From Spinacia oleracea (Eukaryota > Streptophyta > Magnoliopsida > Caryophyllales > Amaranthaceae), in assembly GCF_020520425.1 (NCBI RefSeq), contig NC_079487.1:85999141-86063140 (forward strand): 64,000 nucleotides of DNA, written 5' to 3'. The notes under the pieces were generated by a model. That model was given only the letters and a program-made list of their open reading frames with translations, was not told the DNA's origin and ran no database searches. A program made the translations under genes and the position numbers. Positions 11,246 to 21,075 of this stretch are shown here, in pieces (within the stretch, counting starts at the first letter, position 1; each line of letters starts with the position of its first letter).

Positions 11246-12009
11246 CAAATAGTTGTAATTAGTTATAACTTATCCTATTTGAAGAAAATGGTGCCTCCCA
11301 CGGAGATTTTCAAGACGGACTTTGAAGTCAAAGCTTCAAGATGAAGTCGGGCCATACTAGATCACAAATATCTTATGCATGTTTTAAGTTATTTATTGCT
11401 TTAAATATGTCTTAAAATGCATGAGATCAAAAGCTTGATTATGTTGCATGATTAAGGATTTTAGTTCACTTAAAATCTAACCAACATAGTAAGAGCCTTA
11501 AGTTCCAAACTTAAAAATTGAGTTAAAAGGTGCCATGCCAAAATATACACTTGCTTGGATATCCTTTACATCAATCTAGTAATAGTTTTCGCTCAGCGAG
11601 GTGTTACTTATTGGTCCTAAAGGGGCAAGGTACACAAATAACTGTGAGTACATGTTAGTTTTGGTGAAACTCAACGATATAAGTAAGGAGTCCTTTTATG
11701 TCGTGGCAAATTCGATAGGTTTACCTAATAAGTTCTTAGACGTACCTATCAACCAAGAATAGTTTCTAGACTATTAGCAAAAGGCTTTTGCTTACCTAAG
11801 ATGTTCTAGGATTAAGTCGACAAACTGTGCTTAGTTCTTCAATGATTTTAGGATCTTGGAATCATTTTATTCACACCTGCCGGAACACATAACTTGAATA
11901 AAATGCTTAATAAACATTGAATTATGCATGAATGCTAGAATTTAAGTTTATTAAGAGAAACTGTGAATGGTTATTTATTTGTTTATTCTTTTCAATTATA
12001 GTTTTTAAT

Positions 12010-15000
12010 ATGGCAAACAACAATTCATTCAACATTCGATCAATTCTCGAAAAGGAGAAGTTGAACGGGAAAAACTTCCTTGACTGGCAAAGGAACTTGC
12101 AAATAGTTCTTATGCAGGAAGAAAAGGAGTATGTCCTAGATGAGGCGATGCCCGAAGCTCCAGGCGACGGGATCACTCAGGCAGCCCTCAATCGTTGGAT
12201 TGATGCCAACAAGGATGTGAAATGTCTAATGCTCGCCACCATGAGTGCGGATCTGCAGAAAACGTTCATCAACTCAGATGCTTTCACAATCATCAGTGAG
12301 TTGAAGAACATGTTCCAAGATCTGGCTCGAGTCGAAAGATTCGAGACTCATAGGCAAATTCTTGAGACCAAGCTTAAGAAAGGCGAGCCCGTAAGTCCAC
12401 ATGTTCTCAAAATGATTGGACTCATTGAGAATATGAGTCGGCTGGATCAGCAATTTTCTCAGGAAATGGCTATAGACACCATCCTCCATTCTCTTCATAG
12501 CGGGTATGATCAGTTCAAACTGAACTACAGTATGAATAGTCTGGACAAAACGCTCACTGAGCTTCACGGTATGCTGAAGACCGCTGAAAAGACGCTCAAA
12601 AGTGATAAGCAGGATGTGCTTATGGTGCGTGGGGGCAAGTTCAAGAAATCTGGAAAGAAGAGGAATGCTAAGAAAGGTGGCAACAAAGCCAGCCCAACTA
12701 AGCAAACTGGCGCCAAATCTGCAAAGAGGAAGGTCAGTCAACCCACTTCTGAATCCGAATGCTTCTACTGCAAGAAGAAGGGGCATTGGAAGAGAGATTG
12801 CTTGAAGCTAAAGGAAGATCAGAAGAACGGAACAGTCGTTCCATCTTCAGGTATTTTCGTTATAGACTGTATACTTGCTAATTCAACTTCTTGGGTATTA
12901 GATACAGGTTGTGGCTCACACTTATGTTCCAATCCACAGGGACTAAGAAGAAGTAGAAAGTTAAGCAAGGGTGAAGTCGACCTACGAGTGGGAAATGGAG
13001 CACGGATTGCTGCATTAGCTGTAGGAACATACTATTTGTCGTTGCCCTCCGGGCTAGTTTTGGAACTGGAAGAATGTTTCCATGTTCCAAGTCTTACTAA
13101 AAACATCATTTCAGTTTCTTGCTTAGATGCTAAGGGATTTTCCTTTATAATAAAAGACAATAGTTGTTCGTTTTATTTTAAAGAGATGTTTTATGGATCT
13201 GCTAGATTAGTCAATGGACTTTATTTATTAGATCACGACAAACAAGTATATAACATAAATACCAAAAAGGCCAAAAAGGATGATTCAGATCTCACCTATC
13301 TGTGGCATTGTCGATTAGGCCATATAAACTTGAAACGCTTAGAAAGACTTCAAAGGGAAGGAATTCTAGAACCATTTGACTTAGAGGATTATGGTAAATG
13401 CGAATCATGTTTACTTGGCAGAATGACAAAGCAACCTTTCTCTAAAGTTGGAGAAAGAGCAAATGAACTATTGGGTTTAATCCATACAGATGTATGTGGA
13501 CCAATGAGTACAAATGCTAGAGGTGGTTTCAGCTACTTTATCACTTTCACTGATGACTTCAGTAGGTATGGTTATGTCTACCTAATGAAGCATAAGTCTG
13601 AATCCTTTGACAAATTCAAGGAATTTCAGAGTGAAGTAGAGAATCAATTAGGCAAGAAGATCAAGGCACTGCGGTCTGATAGAGGCGGTGAATATCTGAG
13701 CCATGAATTTGATGACCATCTGAAAGAATGTGGAATTCTATCAGAATTGACTCCTCCTGGAACACCACAATGGAACGGTGTGTCAGAACGGAGGAACAGA
13801 ACCTTGCTAGACATGGTCAGGTCAATGATGGGTCAGGCCGAACTTCCATTAGAATTTTGGGGACATGCACTAAATACAGCTGCACTCACTATAAATAGAG
13901 CTCCGTCTAAAGCTGTCGAAAAGACTCCATACGAATTATGGTTTGGAAAGCCTCCAAATGTGTCTTTTCTTAAGATTTGGGGATGTGAAGTATACGTCAA
14001 ACGATTAATTTCAGACAAACTTCATCCAAAATCTGACAAATGTATCCTTGTGGGCTATCCAAAGGAAACAAAGGGGTATTACTTCTACAATACATCTGAG
14101 AACAAAGTGTTTGTTGCTCGAGATGGTGTCTTTTTGGAGAAAGATCACATTTCCAAAATGACAAGTGGGAGAAAAGTAGACCTCGAAGAAATTCGAGTCG
14201 AACAACAAACTCTAGAGAATGCTCAAGATGACATTCAGGATGAAACTCAGAGACCTTTAGAAGAATCTGGTGAGAATCATGGTCAATCTAGAAATGTTAC
14301 CCCGCGTAGATCGCAAAGATATAGATCTCAACCGGAAAGGTACTTAGGTATTTTGACGAACGAGAGCTATGACGTTCTATTACTTGAAAGTGATGAACCT
14401 GCGACTTACAAGCAAGCTATGACGAGCCCTAGCTCCAAGCAATGGCAAGAAGCCATGCAATCTGAATTAGACTCCATGTCTGAAAACCAAGTATGGGATT
14501 TGGTCGATTTGCCAGATGGCTACCAAGCCATTGGAAGCAAATGGGTTTTCAAACTGAAAAAGGACAAGGATGGGAAACTTGAAGTTTTCAAAGCTAGATT
14601 GGTTGCGAAAGGTTACAGGCAAGTCCACGGTGTGGATTACGATGAAACCTTTTCACCAGTTGCAATGCTAAAGTCTATTCGAATAATGTTAGCAATCGCT
14701 GCATATTACGATTACGAAATATGGCAGATGGATGTCAAAACTGCTTTCTTAAACGGCGTTTTAACAGAAACTGTGTTTATGACACAGCCTGAAGGTTTTG
14801 AGGATCCAAAGAATGCTAAAAAGGTATGCAAGCTAAAGAAGTCAATCTACGGATTGAAGCAGGCATCCAGGAGCTGGAATATACGTTTTGATGAAGCAGT
14901 CAGTGACTTTGGTTTCATCAAAAACGCGGACGAATCTTGTGTATACAAGAAGGTCAGTGGGAGCAAAATTGCTTTCCTAGTATTATATGTCGACGACATA

Positions 15001-15975
15001 TTGCTTATCGGAAATGACATTCCTATGTTGAACTCTGTCAAGATTTGGCTTGGGAAATGTTTTTCGATGAAGGATCTAGGAGAAGCACAGTACATATTGG
15101 GCATCAAGATTTACAGAGATAGATCTAAAAAGATGATTGGACTTAGTCAAAGCACTTATATCAATAAGGTGCTTGATAGGTTCAAGATGGCGGACTCCAA
15201 GCGAGGCTACCTACCCATGTCTCATGGAATGACTCTAAGCAAGACTCAGTGCCCAAAAACACTTGATGAGCGTAGACGAATGAATGGGATTCCATATGCA
15301 TCATTGATTGGTTCAATAATGTATGCTATGATATGTACACGCCCGGATGTTGCGTACGCACTCAGTGCTACGAGCAGATACCAGTCAGACCCAGGAGAGG
15401 CGCATTGGATTGCTGCCAAGAACATTCTGAAGTACCTGAAAAGGCACAAAGATGACTTCCTGGTCTATGGTGGAGATGATGAATTAATTGTTAAAGGCTA
15501 TACGGACGCAAGTTTCCAAACCGACAAAGATGATTTCAGATCACAGTCTGGGTTTGTCTTCTGCCTCAACGGAGGAGCAGTAAGCTGGAAAAGTGCTAAG
15601 CAAAGCACCATTGCGGATTCTACAACTGAAGCGGAGTACATTGCTGCACATGAAGCAGCAAAGGAAGCTATATGGCTAAGGAAGTTCATAGGAGAACTTG
15701 GTGTAGTCCCCTCCATTAAAGGACCAATAGCCCTGTATTGTGATAATAACGGAGCTATTGCACAGGCAAAAGAGCCTAGACACCACCAGAGAGTCAAGCA
15801 TGTACTTCGTAGATTTCACCTTCTACGAGAGTTCGTTGAAAGAAAAGAAGTCGAGATAAGCAAAATTGGAACTGATGACAACATATCAGATCCATTAACT
15901 AAACCTCTGCCGCAAGCGAAGCACAACTCGCACACTGCAGCTATGGGAATCAAGCATATTGGAGAATGGCTTTGA
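12010..15975 (+). CDS. Copia gag-pol polyprotein, intact, 1321 aa
   Basis: A single uninterrupted frame. I choose the start MANNNSFNIRS at 12010; the frame is open 26 codons further upstream, but the family N-terminus begins here and a splice-acceptor-like sequence precedes it. Domains by residue: gag with zinc knuckle CFYCKKKGHWKRDC (251-264); aspartic protease LDTGCGSH (catalytic D298); integrase with D494, D557 and E593, an exact D-D-35-E spacing; reverse transcriptase with YVDD (993-996); RNase H with YTDASF (D1166) and the later active-site blocks. The protein encapsidates, cleaves, copies and integrates the element. No stop, frameshift or lost catalytic residue was found, so it is likely functional and could also serve the minus-strand non-autonomous copy. 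Confidence 0.96.
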   Translation: MANNNSFNIRSILEKEKLNGKNFLDWQRNLQIVLMQEEKEYVLDEAMPEAPGDGITQAALNRWIDANKDVKCLMLATMSADLQKTFINSDAFTIISELKNMFQDLARVERFETHRQILETKLKKGEPVSPHVLKMIGLIENMSRLDQQFSQEMAIDTILHSLHSGYDQFKLNYSMNSLDKTLTELHGMLKTAEKTLKSDKQDVLMVRGGKFKKSGKKRNAKKGGNKASPTKQTGAKSAKRKVSQPTSESECFYCKKKGHWKRDCLKLKEDQKNGTVVPSSGIFVIDCILANSTSWVLDTGCGSHLCSNPQGLRRSRKLSKGEVDLRVGNGARIAALAVGTYYLSLPSGLVLELEECFHVPSLTKNIISVSCLDAKGFSFIIKDNSCSFYFKEMFYGSARLVNGLYLLDHDKQVYNINTKKAKKDDSDLTYLWHCRLGHINLKRLERLQREGILEPFDLEDYGKCESCLLGRMTKQPFSKVGERANELLGLIHTDVCGPMSTNARGGFSYFITFTDDFSRYGYVYLMKHKSESFDKFKEFQSEVENQLGKKIKALRSDRGGEYLSHEFDDHLKECGILSELTPPGTPQWNGVSERRNRTLLDMVRSMMGQAELPLEFWGHALNTAALTINRAPSKAVEKTPYELWFGKPPNVSFLKIWGCEVYVKRLISDKLHPKSDKCILVGYPKETKGYYFYNTSENKVFVARDGVFLEKDHISKMTSGRKVDLEEIRVEQQTLENAQDDIQDETQRPLEESGENHGQSRNVTPRRSQRYRSQPERYLGILTNESYDVLLLESDEPATYKQAMTSPSSKQWQEAMQSELDSMSENQVWDLVDLPDGYQAIGSKWVFKLKKDKDGKLEVFKARLVAKGYRQVHGVDYDETFSPVAMLKSIRIMLAIAAYYDYEIWQMDVKTAFLNGVLTETVFMTQPEGFEDPKNAKKVCKLKKSIYGLKQASRSWNIRFDEAVSDFGFIKNADESCVYKKVSGSKIAFLVLYVDDILLIGNDIPMLNSVKIWLGKCFSMKDLGEAQYILGIKIYRDRSKKMIGLSQSTYINKVLDRFKMADSKRGYLPMSHGMTLSKTQCPKTLDERRRMNGIPYASLIGSIMYAMICTRPDVAYALSATSRYQSDPGEAHWIAAKNILKYLKRHKDDFLVYGGDDELIVKGYTDASFQTDKDDFRSQSGFVFCLNGGAVSWKSAKQSTIADSTTEAEYIAAHEAAKEAIWLRKFIGELGVVPSIKGPIALYCDNNGAIAQAKEPRHHQRVKHVLRRFHLLREFVERKEVEISKIGTDDNISDPLTKPLPQAKHNSHTAAMGIKHIGEWL

Positions 15976-16839
15976 TGTCTCTGTTTAATGTTTTAAAGTT
16001 TTAGAGTTTAAATCTTTGTAAAACATTATTGGTTAATCATTCACAATAAATGAAAGGAATTCATTTTTCCATTTAATTTGTGGTTTATTAAATGATGAGT
16101 CCCTTCAACTTGACGATATATTCAAGATAGACTGTCAGGACCAGTCCTGTGACTAAGAAATGTCTATCAAGTGAACTTGAATGTCAAAGGTTGAAAATGG
16201 TCCCTAGTCGGAGTTTTCTATAAAATTGGACGCATAGAAAACGTTAGACGATTAGAATGCAAGATGACTAGTAGTTCTGTTTCTTGAACTATGTGGACAT
16301 GGCAATGTCATAATCATTTGCATAGATACTTACTTTGGGAAGACTAGTATCGGACAAGACCTATGAAACTTTACTGTAAGAGATGAAAGTCTGTCATAAG
16401 TAAATTTCATTAAATTATTAGACACTAAATCCTCAATACCTGAGTGATTTGAGATTACTTGTTTGAGAACTGGTTGCTTTGACGTTGACCAACCGTCGCA
16501 CCGTAAAAGGAGGCTATAAAGGCAACGCTCAGGTAATCACCTATCAAACGAAGTCTAATCTCAAGATCGCAAGATTGGGATTGTCCTCCCATAAATCGGG
16601 ATGAGATGCTTAAAAGTTGTACAAGGCCACTCGGAGAGCTAGAAACTGTGAAATGCATGGCCGTGCTCGGATGAATCATAGGCTATGATTATCTGTTTAT
16701 TTGATCAGTTGAACTCTGAAACCGAGGAACACCTCTGGACATAATAAGGATGACAACTCTTACCTTATGTTCAAGAGCAAGCATCGAGCGACAAAGGAAT
16801 TAGGAAATGCACACTTGTCCCTAAGGACAAGTGGGAGAC
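15976..16839 (+). other. 3' untranslated internal region and polypurine tract of the copia element
   Basis: About 860 bp without a convincing reading frame follow the polyprotein stop. The region ends in GGACAAGTGGGAGAC directly before the right LTR, the polypurine tract that primes plus-strand DNA synthesis. Confidence 0.8.
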
Positions 16840-18179
16840 TGAAGGAAATAATGCCCTTGGTCCAAGTATGCATTCTATATTAAGTCTAATAAATGCGGTT
16901 CAGTATTAATTAACAAGTTAATAATTCAGTGAGATCAAGTGAGCTGAATGCCTAGCTAGAGGCCGCTTCAGTTCAAGTGGAATTAATGATATTAATCCAC
17001 AGCTTACTCTTGACTGAACCCGTAGGGTCACACAAATAGTACGTAAACGGATCAAGTATTTAATGGCATTAAATACTCCATCTATGAATATTCGGAACCG
17101 ACGGATCTTGGTTTCAGTGGGAGCTAAGATCGTCACAGGCAAGAAATGAATACTCCGGAAACGATGATATTGCCGGAAACGGAAATATGGATCGTATCGG
17201 AAATATGAATATTATCCAAGTCGTAGATGTTACCGGAAACGGAAACATGGTACGTATCGGAAAATATTATTGGAAATGGAAATATTACCAGAATCGGAAA
17301 TATTGCCGGAAACGGAAATATTGTCAGAATCGGAAATATTGCCGGAATCGGAAAATAATTCCGAAAACGGAAATATTAAATATTTGTTCGAAACGGAAAT
17401 TAATTCCGGAATCGGAAATATTAAATATTGTTCGTATCGGAAATAGATTCCGGAAATGGAAATTTAATCGGAAGCGTATCGTACGAATTAGCATCGGACG
17501 AGGCCTGCCGGACGAAGGCCCAGCACGAAGCTAGGCCATCGCCCAGCAAGCACGCACGCCACAGCCCAGCGCGCACAAGGCCGCGCATGCGTGGGCCGCG
17601 CTGCGTGGGCTGCTGCTCGCATGCGTGGGCAGCCCTTGTGGCTGCCGTGTGTGTGTGAGTTTGAGCTCATGCGAGATTCCTGAATCTGCAAGAGTCAGTG
17701 TATGATTAAATGTCTATTCCTATTGGATAAATTGATTAAGTAGAATTCATGTAGAATTCTAATTCCAATTAATTCGCATCCTACTAGGATTACGATTCCT
17801 TTTCCATAACTCTATAAATAAAGGCCTAGGGGTCATAATTTATACATAAGTTTCAAAGTATTCAAAAGTGAGGTTTTTGAGAGAAAATTCAAACACCCAT
17901 CTTGCCCCAAAAGTGCCGAATTTTCTGAGTACCTTAAGGGCGATTCTAGTTGGTCAATCTTAAGGCGGATCCGGACGTGCTGTGGACTTTCTACGGAGGG
18001 ACGACACTTGGAGTCCTAAAAGACTTGTTCTTGTTCGGTTCGGGCGCAGCTAGGGAAGGCACGCAACAAAGAGTATGCATCTAATTATGCTATATGATTA
18101 TGTGTAAATAATATGTTTCCTGGGTTAATGGTTGTTTCCGCATGATCTATGTAAATGTCATATGTATCATAACCTAACA
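16840..18179 (+). repeat. Right (3') LTR of the copia element
   Basis: 1340 bp, the same length and, as far as read, the same sequence as the left LTR. It ends CCTAACA and is followed by the target duplication GAATT. Confidence 0.97.
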
Positions 18180-18184
18180 GAATT

Positions 18185-18868
18185 AGTACCGGGGAAAAGA
18201 AAGAGGGATAGGGAGGAGGTGTTTATTAGACGACTATGTCCTAGAGAAGGTTGGGTTAAACTGAATACCGATGGCGCAACAAAGGGGAACCCGGGTCAAG
18301 CTGGGTGTGGTGGAATCATTAGAGGACATAGGGGGGAACTATTCGAAATGTTTGCTGCCCGATGTGGGGTTTGTTCAAGTGTACAAGCAGAATTATTAGG
18401 AGTGCTCTGTGGTCTAGCAATAGCTTGGAATACAGGCAATAAAAGAGTACAACTGAATGTTGATTCAGAGGTAGTTGTGCAACTACTCACCAACACCAAT
18501 GTCCCAAACTCCCCTATGTTCCATACCATCAGGAGATGTAGGAGCATGGTGCAACGCAGTAAATGGGAAGTGTCAATTACTCATTGTTACCGTGAAGCCA
18601 ATAGGGCCGCGGATTGACTTGCAAACTATGGTGTTACTCTCGAACAAAGGATGGTGTTACTAGAGGCGACCCCATTGGGTATTCAGGGCATTTTATTGGA
18701 GGACTTGGGAGGAGCGACTATTGCTCGTCGAGTGCCTGCTTTGGCTGCTTGAATATGGAGTAGTCTAATTTTAGTTTTTGCTTGTATTTCCCTTCCTGCA
18801 CTTTTTTCACTTTCTAGTTTGTTAGCATTTATTTTTGTTTAGGGATTTCCCTCTCTGTCATAAAAAAA
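18185..18868 (+). pseudogene. LINE RNase H domain and 3' end
   Basis: Resumes the LINE frame interrupted at 7762. It reads GWVKLNTDGATKGNPGQAG (first catalytic D), then the AELLG block (E) and LNVDSEVVV (second D), and ends in YREANRAAD. These are the RNase H blocks typical of plant L1 elements. A TGA at 18616-18618 falls right after the last block. About 250 bp of 3' UTR and TAAAAAAAA follow. Confidence 0.87.
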
Positions 18869-18887
18869 ACAATATTATGACTTCTAT
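18869..18887 (+). repeat. Right target-site duplication of the LINE
   Basis: ACAATATTATGACTTCTAT, one mismatch to the left copy at 3785-3803. Confidence 0.85.
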
Positions 18888-21075
18888 GTATGTGAACCTA
18901 CGACTTTGACTTTGACCATTCATATATTTAAAGACTCCTCTAGTCCTTTTATTTGTTACTTTTCAAAATAAATTCATGTGTATTAGTCACCCTTCTTTTA
19001 ATGTATTTTTTTCTTCTCTTCCCTCAAATATTTTTCTTCTTTGTCTTTTGACATTTTCAAACAATTAATCTCACTTCAATGGTTTTAATCAAACTCCAAT
19101 CTCATCCATCTTAAATTTTGCAGATTTCACCAATCCTCTCTCTATTGTACAAAAAAAAGAGGAGAATATGGTTTTACATTAAGAAAAGATTTGTGCATTG
19201 CACGAGCTATAGTTTAGTTTTCTACTTCGTATATCTTACTTTTATAAGCCATGACCTTCAACATTAGTCCGCGCGTGTCATCCTCATATACCTTTCCATA
19301 TAATACATGAAAATGAGATGGCGCCATGCCTTTGCCTAAATATAAACACTAGTCCTTTGACAAAAACAAAACACGATTTTGATTCCTTTGATATAAGATG
19401 TTATGGAGGAATGTTCGGCAAATCTCTAGGTAGTTAACTACTTATAGAAAATCCTATCTCGGAGAGCATAAACTTTTCAGAAAGACCGATCTACGATAAT
19501 TTATTGTGTGGCGGCCTAAAAGAGGAAGGTTAAATTCTGTTCTTTTAGTTACCCTTATTGATGTTATAAGTTTTCTTTATTGTAGTTATAAGTTACCTTA
19601 TTTTCAAGGCTATTAGCTCAAATGGTAGAACAATGTACAATATTGTACATGGTGTGGGGTCAAGCTCCACGTAGCCTACTACCTATATTACACTTGTGTA
19701 TTGGTGTATATTTTCATTGTTGGTGTTGTATTGGTCATAATTATAACTTGTAACAAACATATCACTTTTGATCATGGTCACTTCATTGTTTATTGTTAGG
19801 TTTTTCAATGGGTAGGGTTACATTTATCCTTGAGTAAGGTAACTTTAGTCCTCGAATAAGGTCACTTATATCTTTGATCTGGTTCACTTTTATATTTGGA
19901 TGTACAGTAAAATACCGTAGATCGGGGACACACAAACGTTTTTGCTCAGAGAGAGGAGATAGGATATGGTGGTGCATCAGATAGTTGTAGTAATACTCCA
20001 ATATGGAGTATGTCTTTCTTATGATAGTACTCTGAAAGTTCAAAGTTGTCGATATTCAAGGAACTTTCCAACATTTTCTGGAACTACTTTGAAGATATGA
20101 AATTATGACCCTTAAAAGATAAGATTATTTTAAGCTAATCAGGAGTGGGATTAATCTTAGAAGATGGAAAAAGGTTTGGATTGAGCAATATTATAGGTAC
20201 AACAACAATAGAATTATAGATCGAGTCTGAAACCAACTGGAGCATGACATGAAGGTATTAACTTTAACAGACCAACCACCACCACCAGATCTCATTCTTG
20301 GTGCAGCGGAATATGCATAGAAAATTCATAAAAATCAAGTAGATCACAACATTTTTCGATACAGAACTCTCATGAGCTTGGACTAGGCAGTTCACAGCTG
20401 ATACACCAATCGAAATCACAGTTCACGCTTGCAATTTGCAAAGAAATACACGAGTTTTCTTGTTCTGGAACGAAAAGAAAAAAAATTCACTATGTTTTGA
20501 GGCAGTGCACACTGCACAATGACCGCGAGAAAAAAAAACCAGGTCATCAAATCATGAAGAAAATGTGAGAAAACCCAAACTAAAACTGATCAACTTATTC
20601 TATACAAGTTTCTATTCCTTTTTTTTTGTTTTTAAAGAATCCCCTTACCAAGATTTTCTGCAGATGTTACAAGCCAGAGCCCTTTGCCCAATTGCCCTTG
20701 GGTATATCACAATCTCCGGCTCTGTTGCTGCGAGTTTCTACCAGCAGCCTCTTCAAATTTAAAAACACATCGAAGCTTCCGATGCCAATAACAATTACCA
20801 GCATGGTTTGGTTAATCTGCAGTTTGCACCGCAGTGAATCTCATTCGCTCATTTCAAACAGGTTATTCAGAACCACTTGCTTAATCTTGGTCGGATAATC
20901 ACTTTGGTCCTGCACTCCTGCATATCTCAAGCATGCACCAAACAGGATGTTCCTGCAAAAATGAGGTCTCTTTTTGCAGATGTCTTCTTTCAACTGGCGG
21001 CTTTTATGTAACCTACACAGCATCCATTCGGTAAATTCCAGGACTCTTGAAATCCAGCAGAAAACACGTCATCAA
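18888..21075. other. Intergenic region, no gene seen
   Basis: AT-rich, with no frame of coding character. A tRNA-like stretch near 19.6 kb is listed separately. The part from about 20.5 kb rightward is the likely 3' UTR and downstream region of the UBP22 homologue on the minus strand. Confidence 0.5.
19608..19735 (+). mobile_element. tRNA-derived SINE candidate
   Basis: 19608-19676 has a tRNA-like plan. Ends GGCTA/TAGCC pair, an A-box-like TAGCTCAAATGG is at 19614-19625, an ATGTA/TACAT stem sits in the anticodon-arm position, and a GTGGG/TCCAC arm encloses a B-box-like GGGTCAAGCTCC. The D and anticodon arms are imperfect, so it is not a functional tRNA. A TTG-rich tail (TTGTTGGTGTTG) follows, as in several plant SINEs. 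Target duplications were not found. Confidence 0.4.

Larger units (their letters stand above)
9103..12009 (+). other. Long untranslated leader of the copia element
   Basis: A 2.9-kb leader between LTR and gag. It holds the primer site, AT-rich sequence, a GC-rich hairpin-repeat island (about 9840-10560) and a direct repeat. No frame here looks like protein: the frames open on both strands through the GC-rich island are repeat artefacts. The leader ends in a splice-acceptor-like TTCTTTTCAATTATAG (to 12001), nine bases before the gag ATG. The leader is kept in the minus-strand non-autonomous relative, which suggests cis functions such as packaging or dimerisation. Confidence 0.75.
7763..18179 (+). 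mobile_element. Intact Ty1/copia LTR retrotransposon, 10.4 kb
   Basis: Two 1340-bp LTRs (TG...CA) that look identical base for base are flanked by the 5-bp target duplication GAATT (7758-7762 and 18180-18184). A tRNA-Met-like primer site follows the left LTR and a polypurine tract precedes the right one. In between lie a 2.9-kb leader and one unbroken gag-pol frame with the copia order protease, integrase, reverse transcriptase, RNase H. Identical LTRs mean very recent insertion. All parts needed for autonomous transposition appear present. It interrupts the LINE. Confidence 0.97.
3804..18868 (+). mobile_element. L1-like non-LTR retrotransposon (LINE), decayed and split by a copia insertion
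   Basis: The element's own sequence is 3804-7762 plus 18185-18868, about 4.6 kb. In order along the plus strand it carries endonuclease, reverse transcriptase, zf-RVT and RNase H coding remnants, and ends in TAAAAAAAA. A 19-bp target duplication brackets the whole. This is the order of plant L1-type ORF2. Little or no ORF1 is present, so it is probably 5' truncated. Stops and frameshifts throughout show that it is inactive. The copia element entered later, between the zf-RVT and RNase H regions. Confidence 0.9.

Noticed and set aside
19608..19676. Functional tRNA gene
   Set aside because: D-arm and anticodon arm do not pair properly and the B box deviates at the key T; more like a SINE head.
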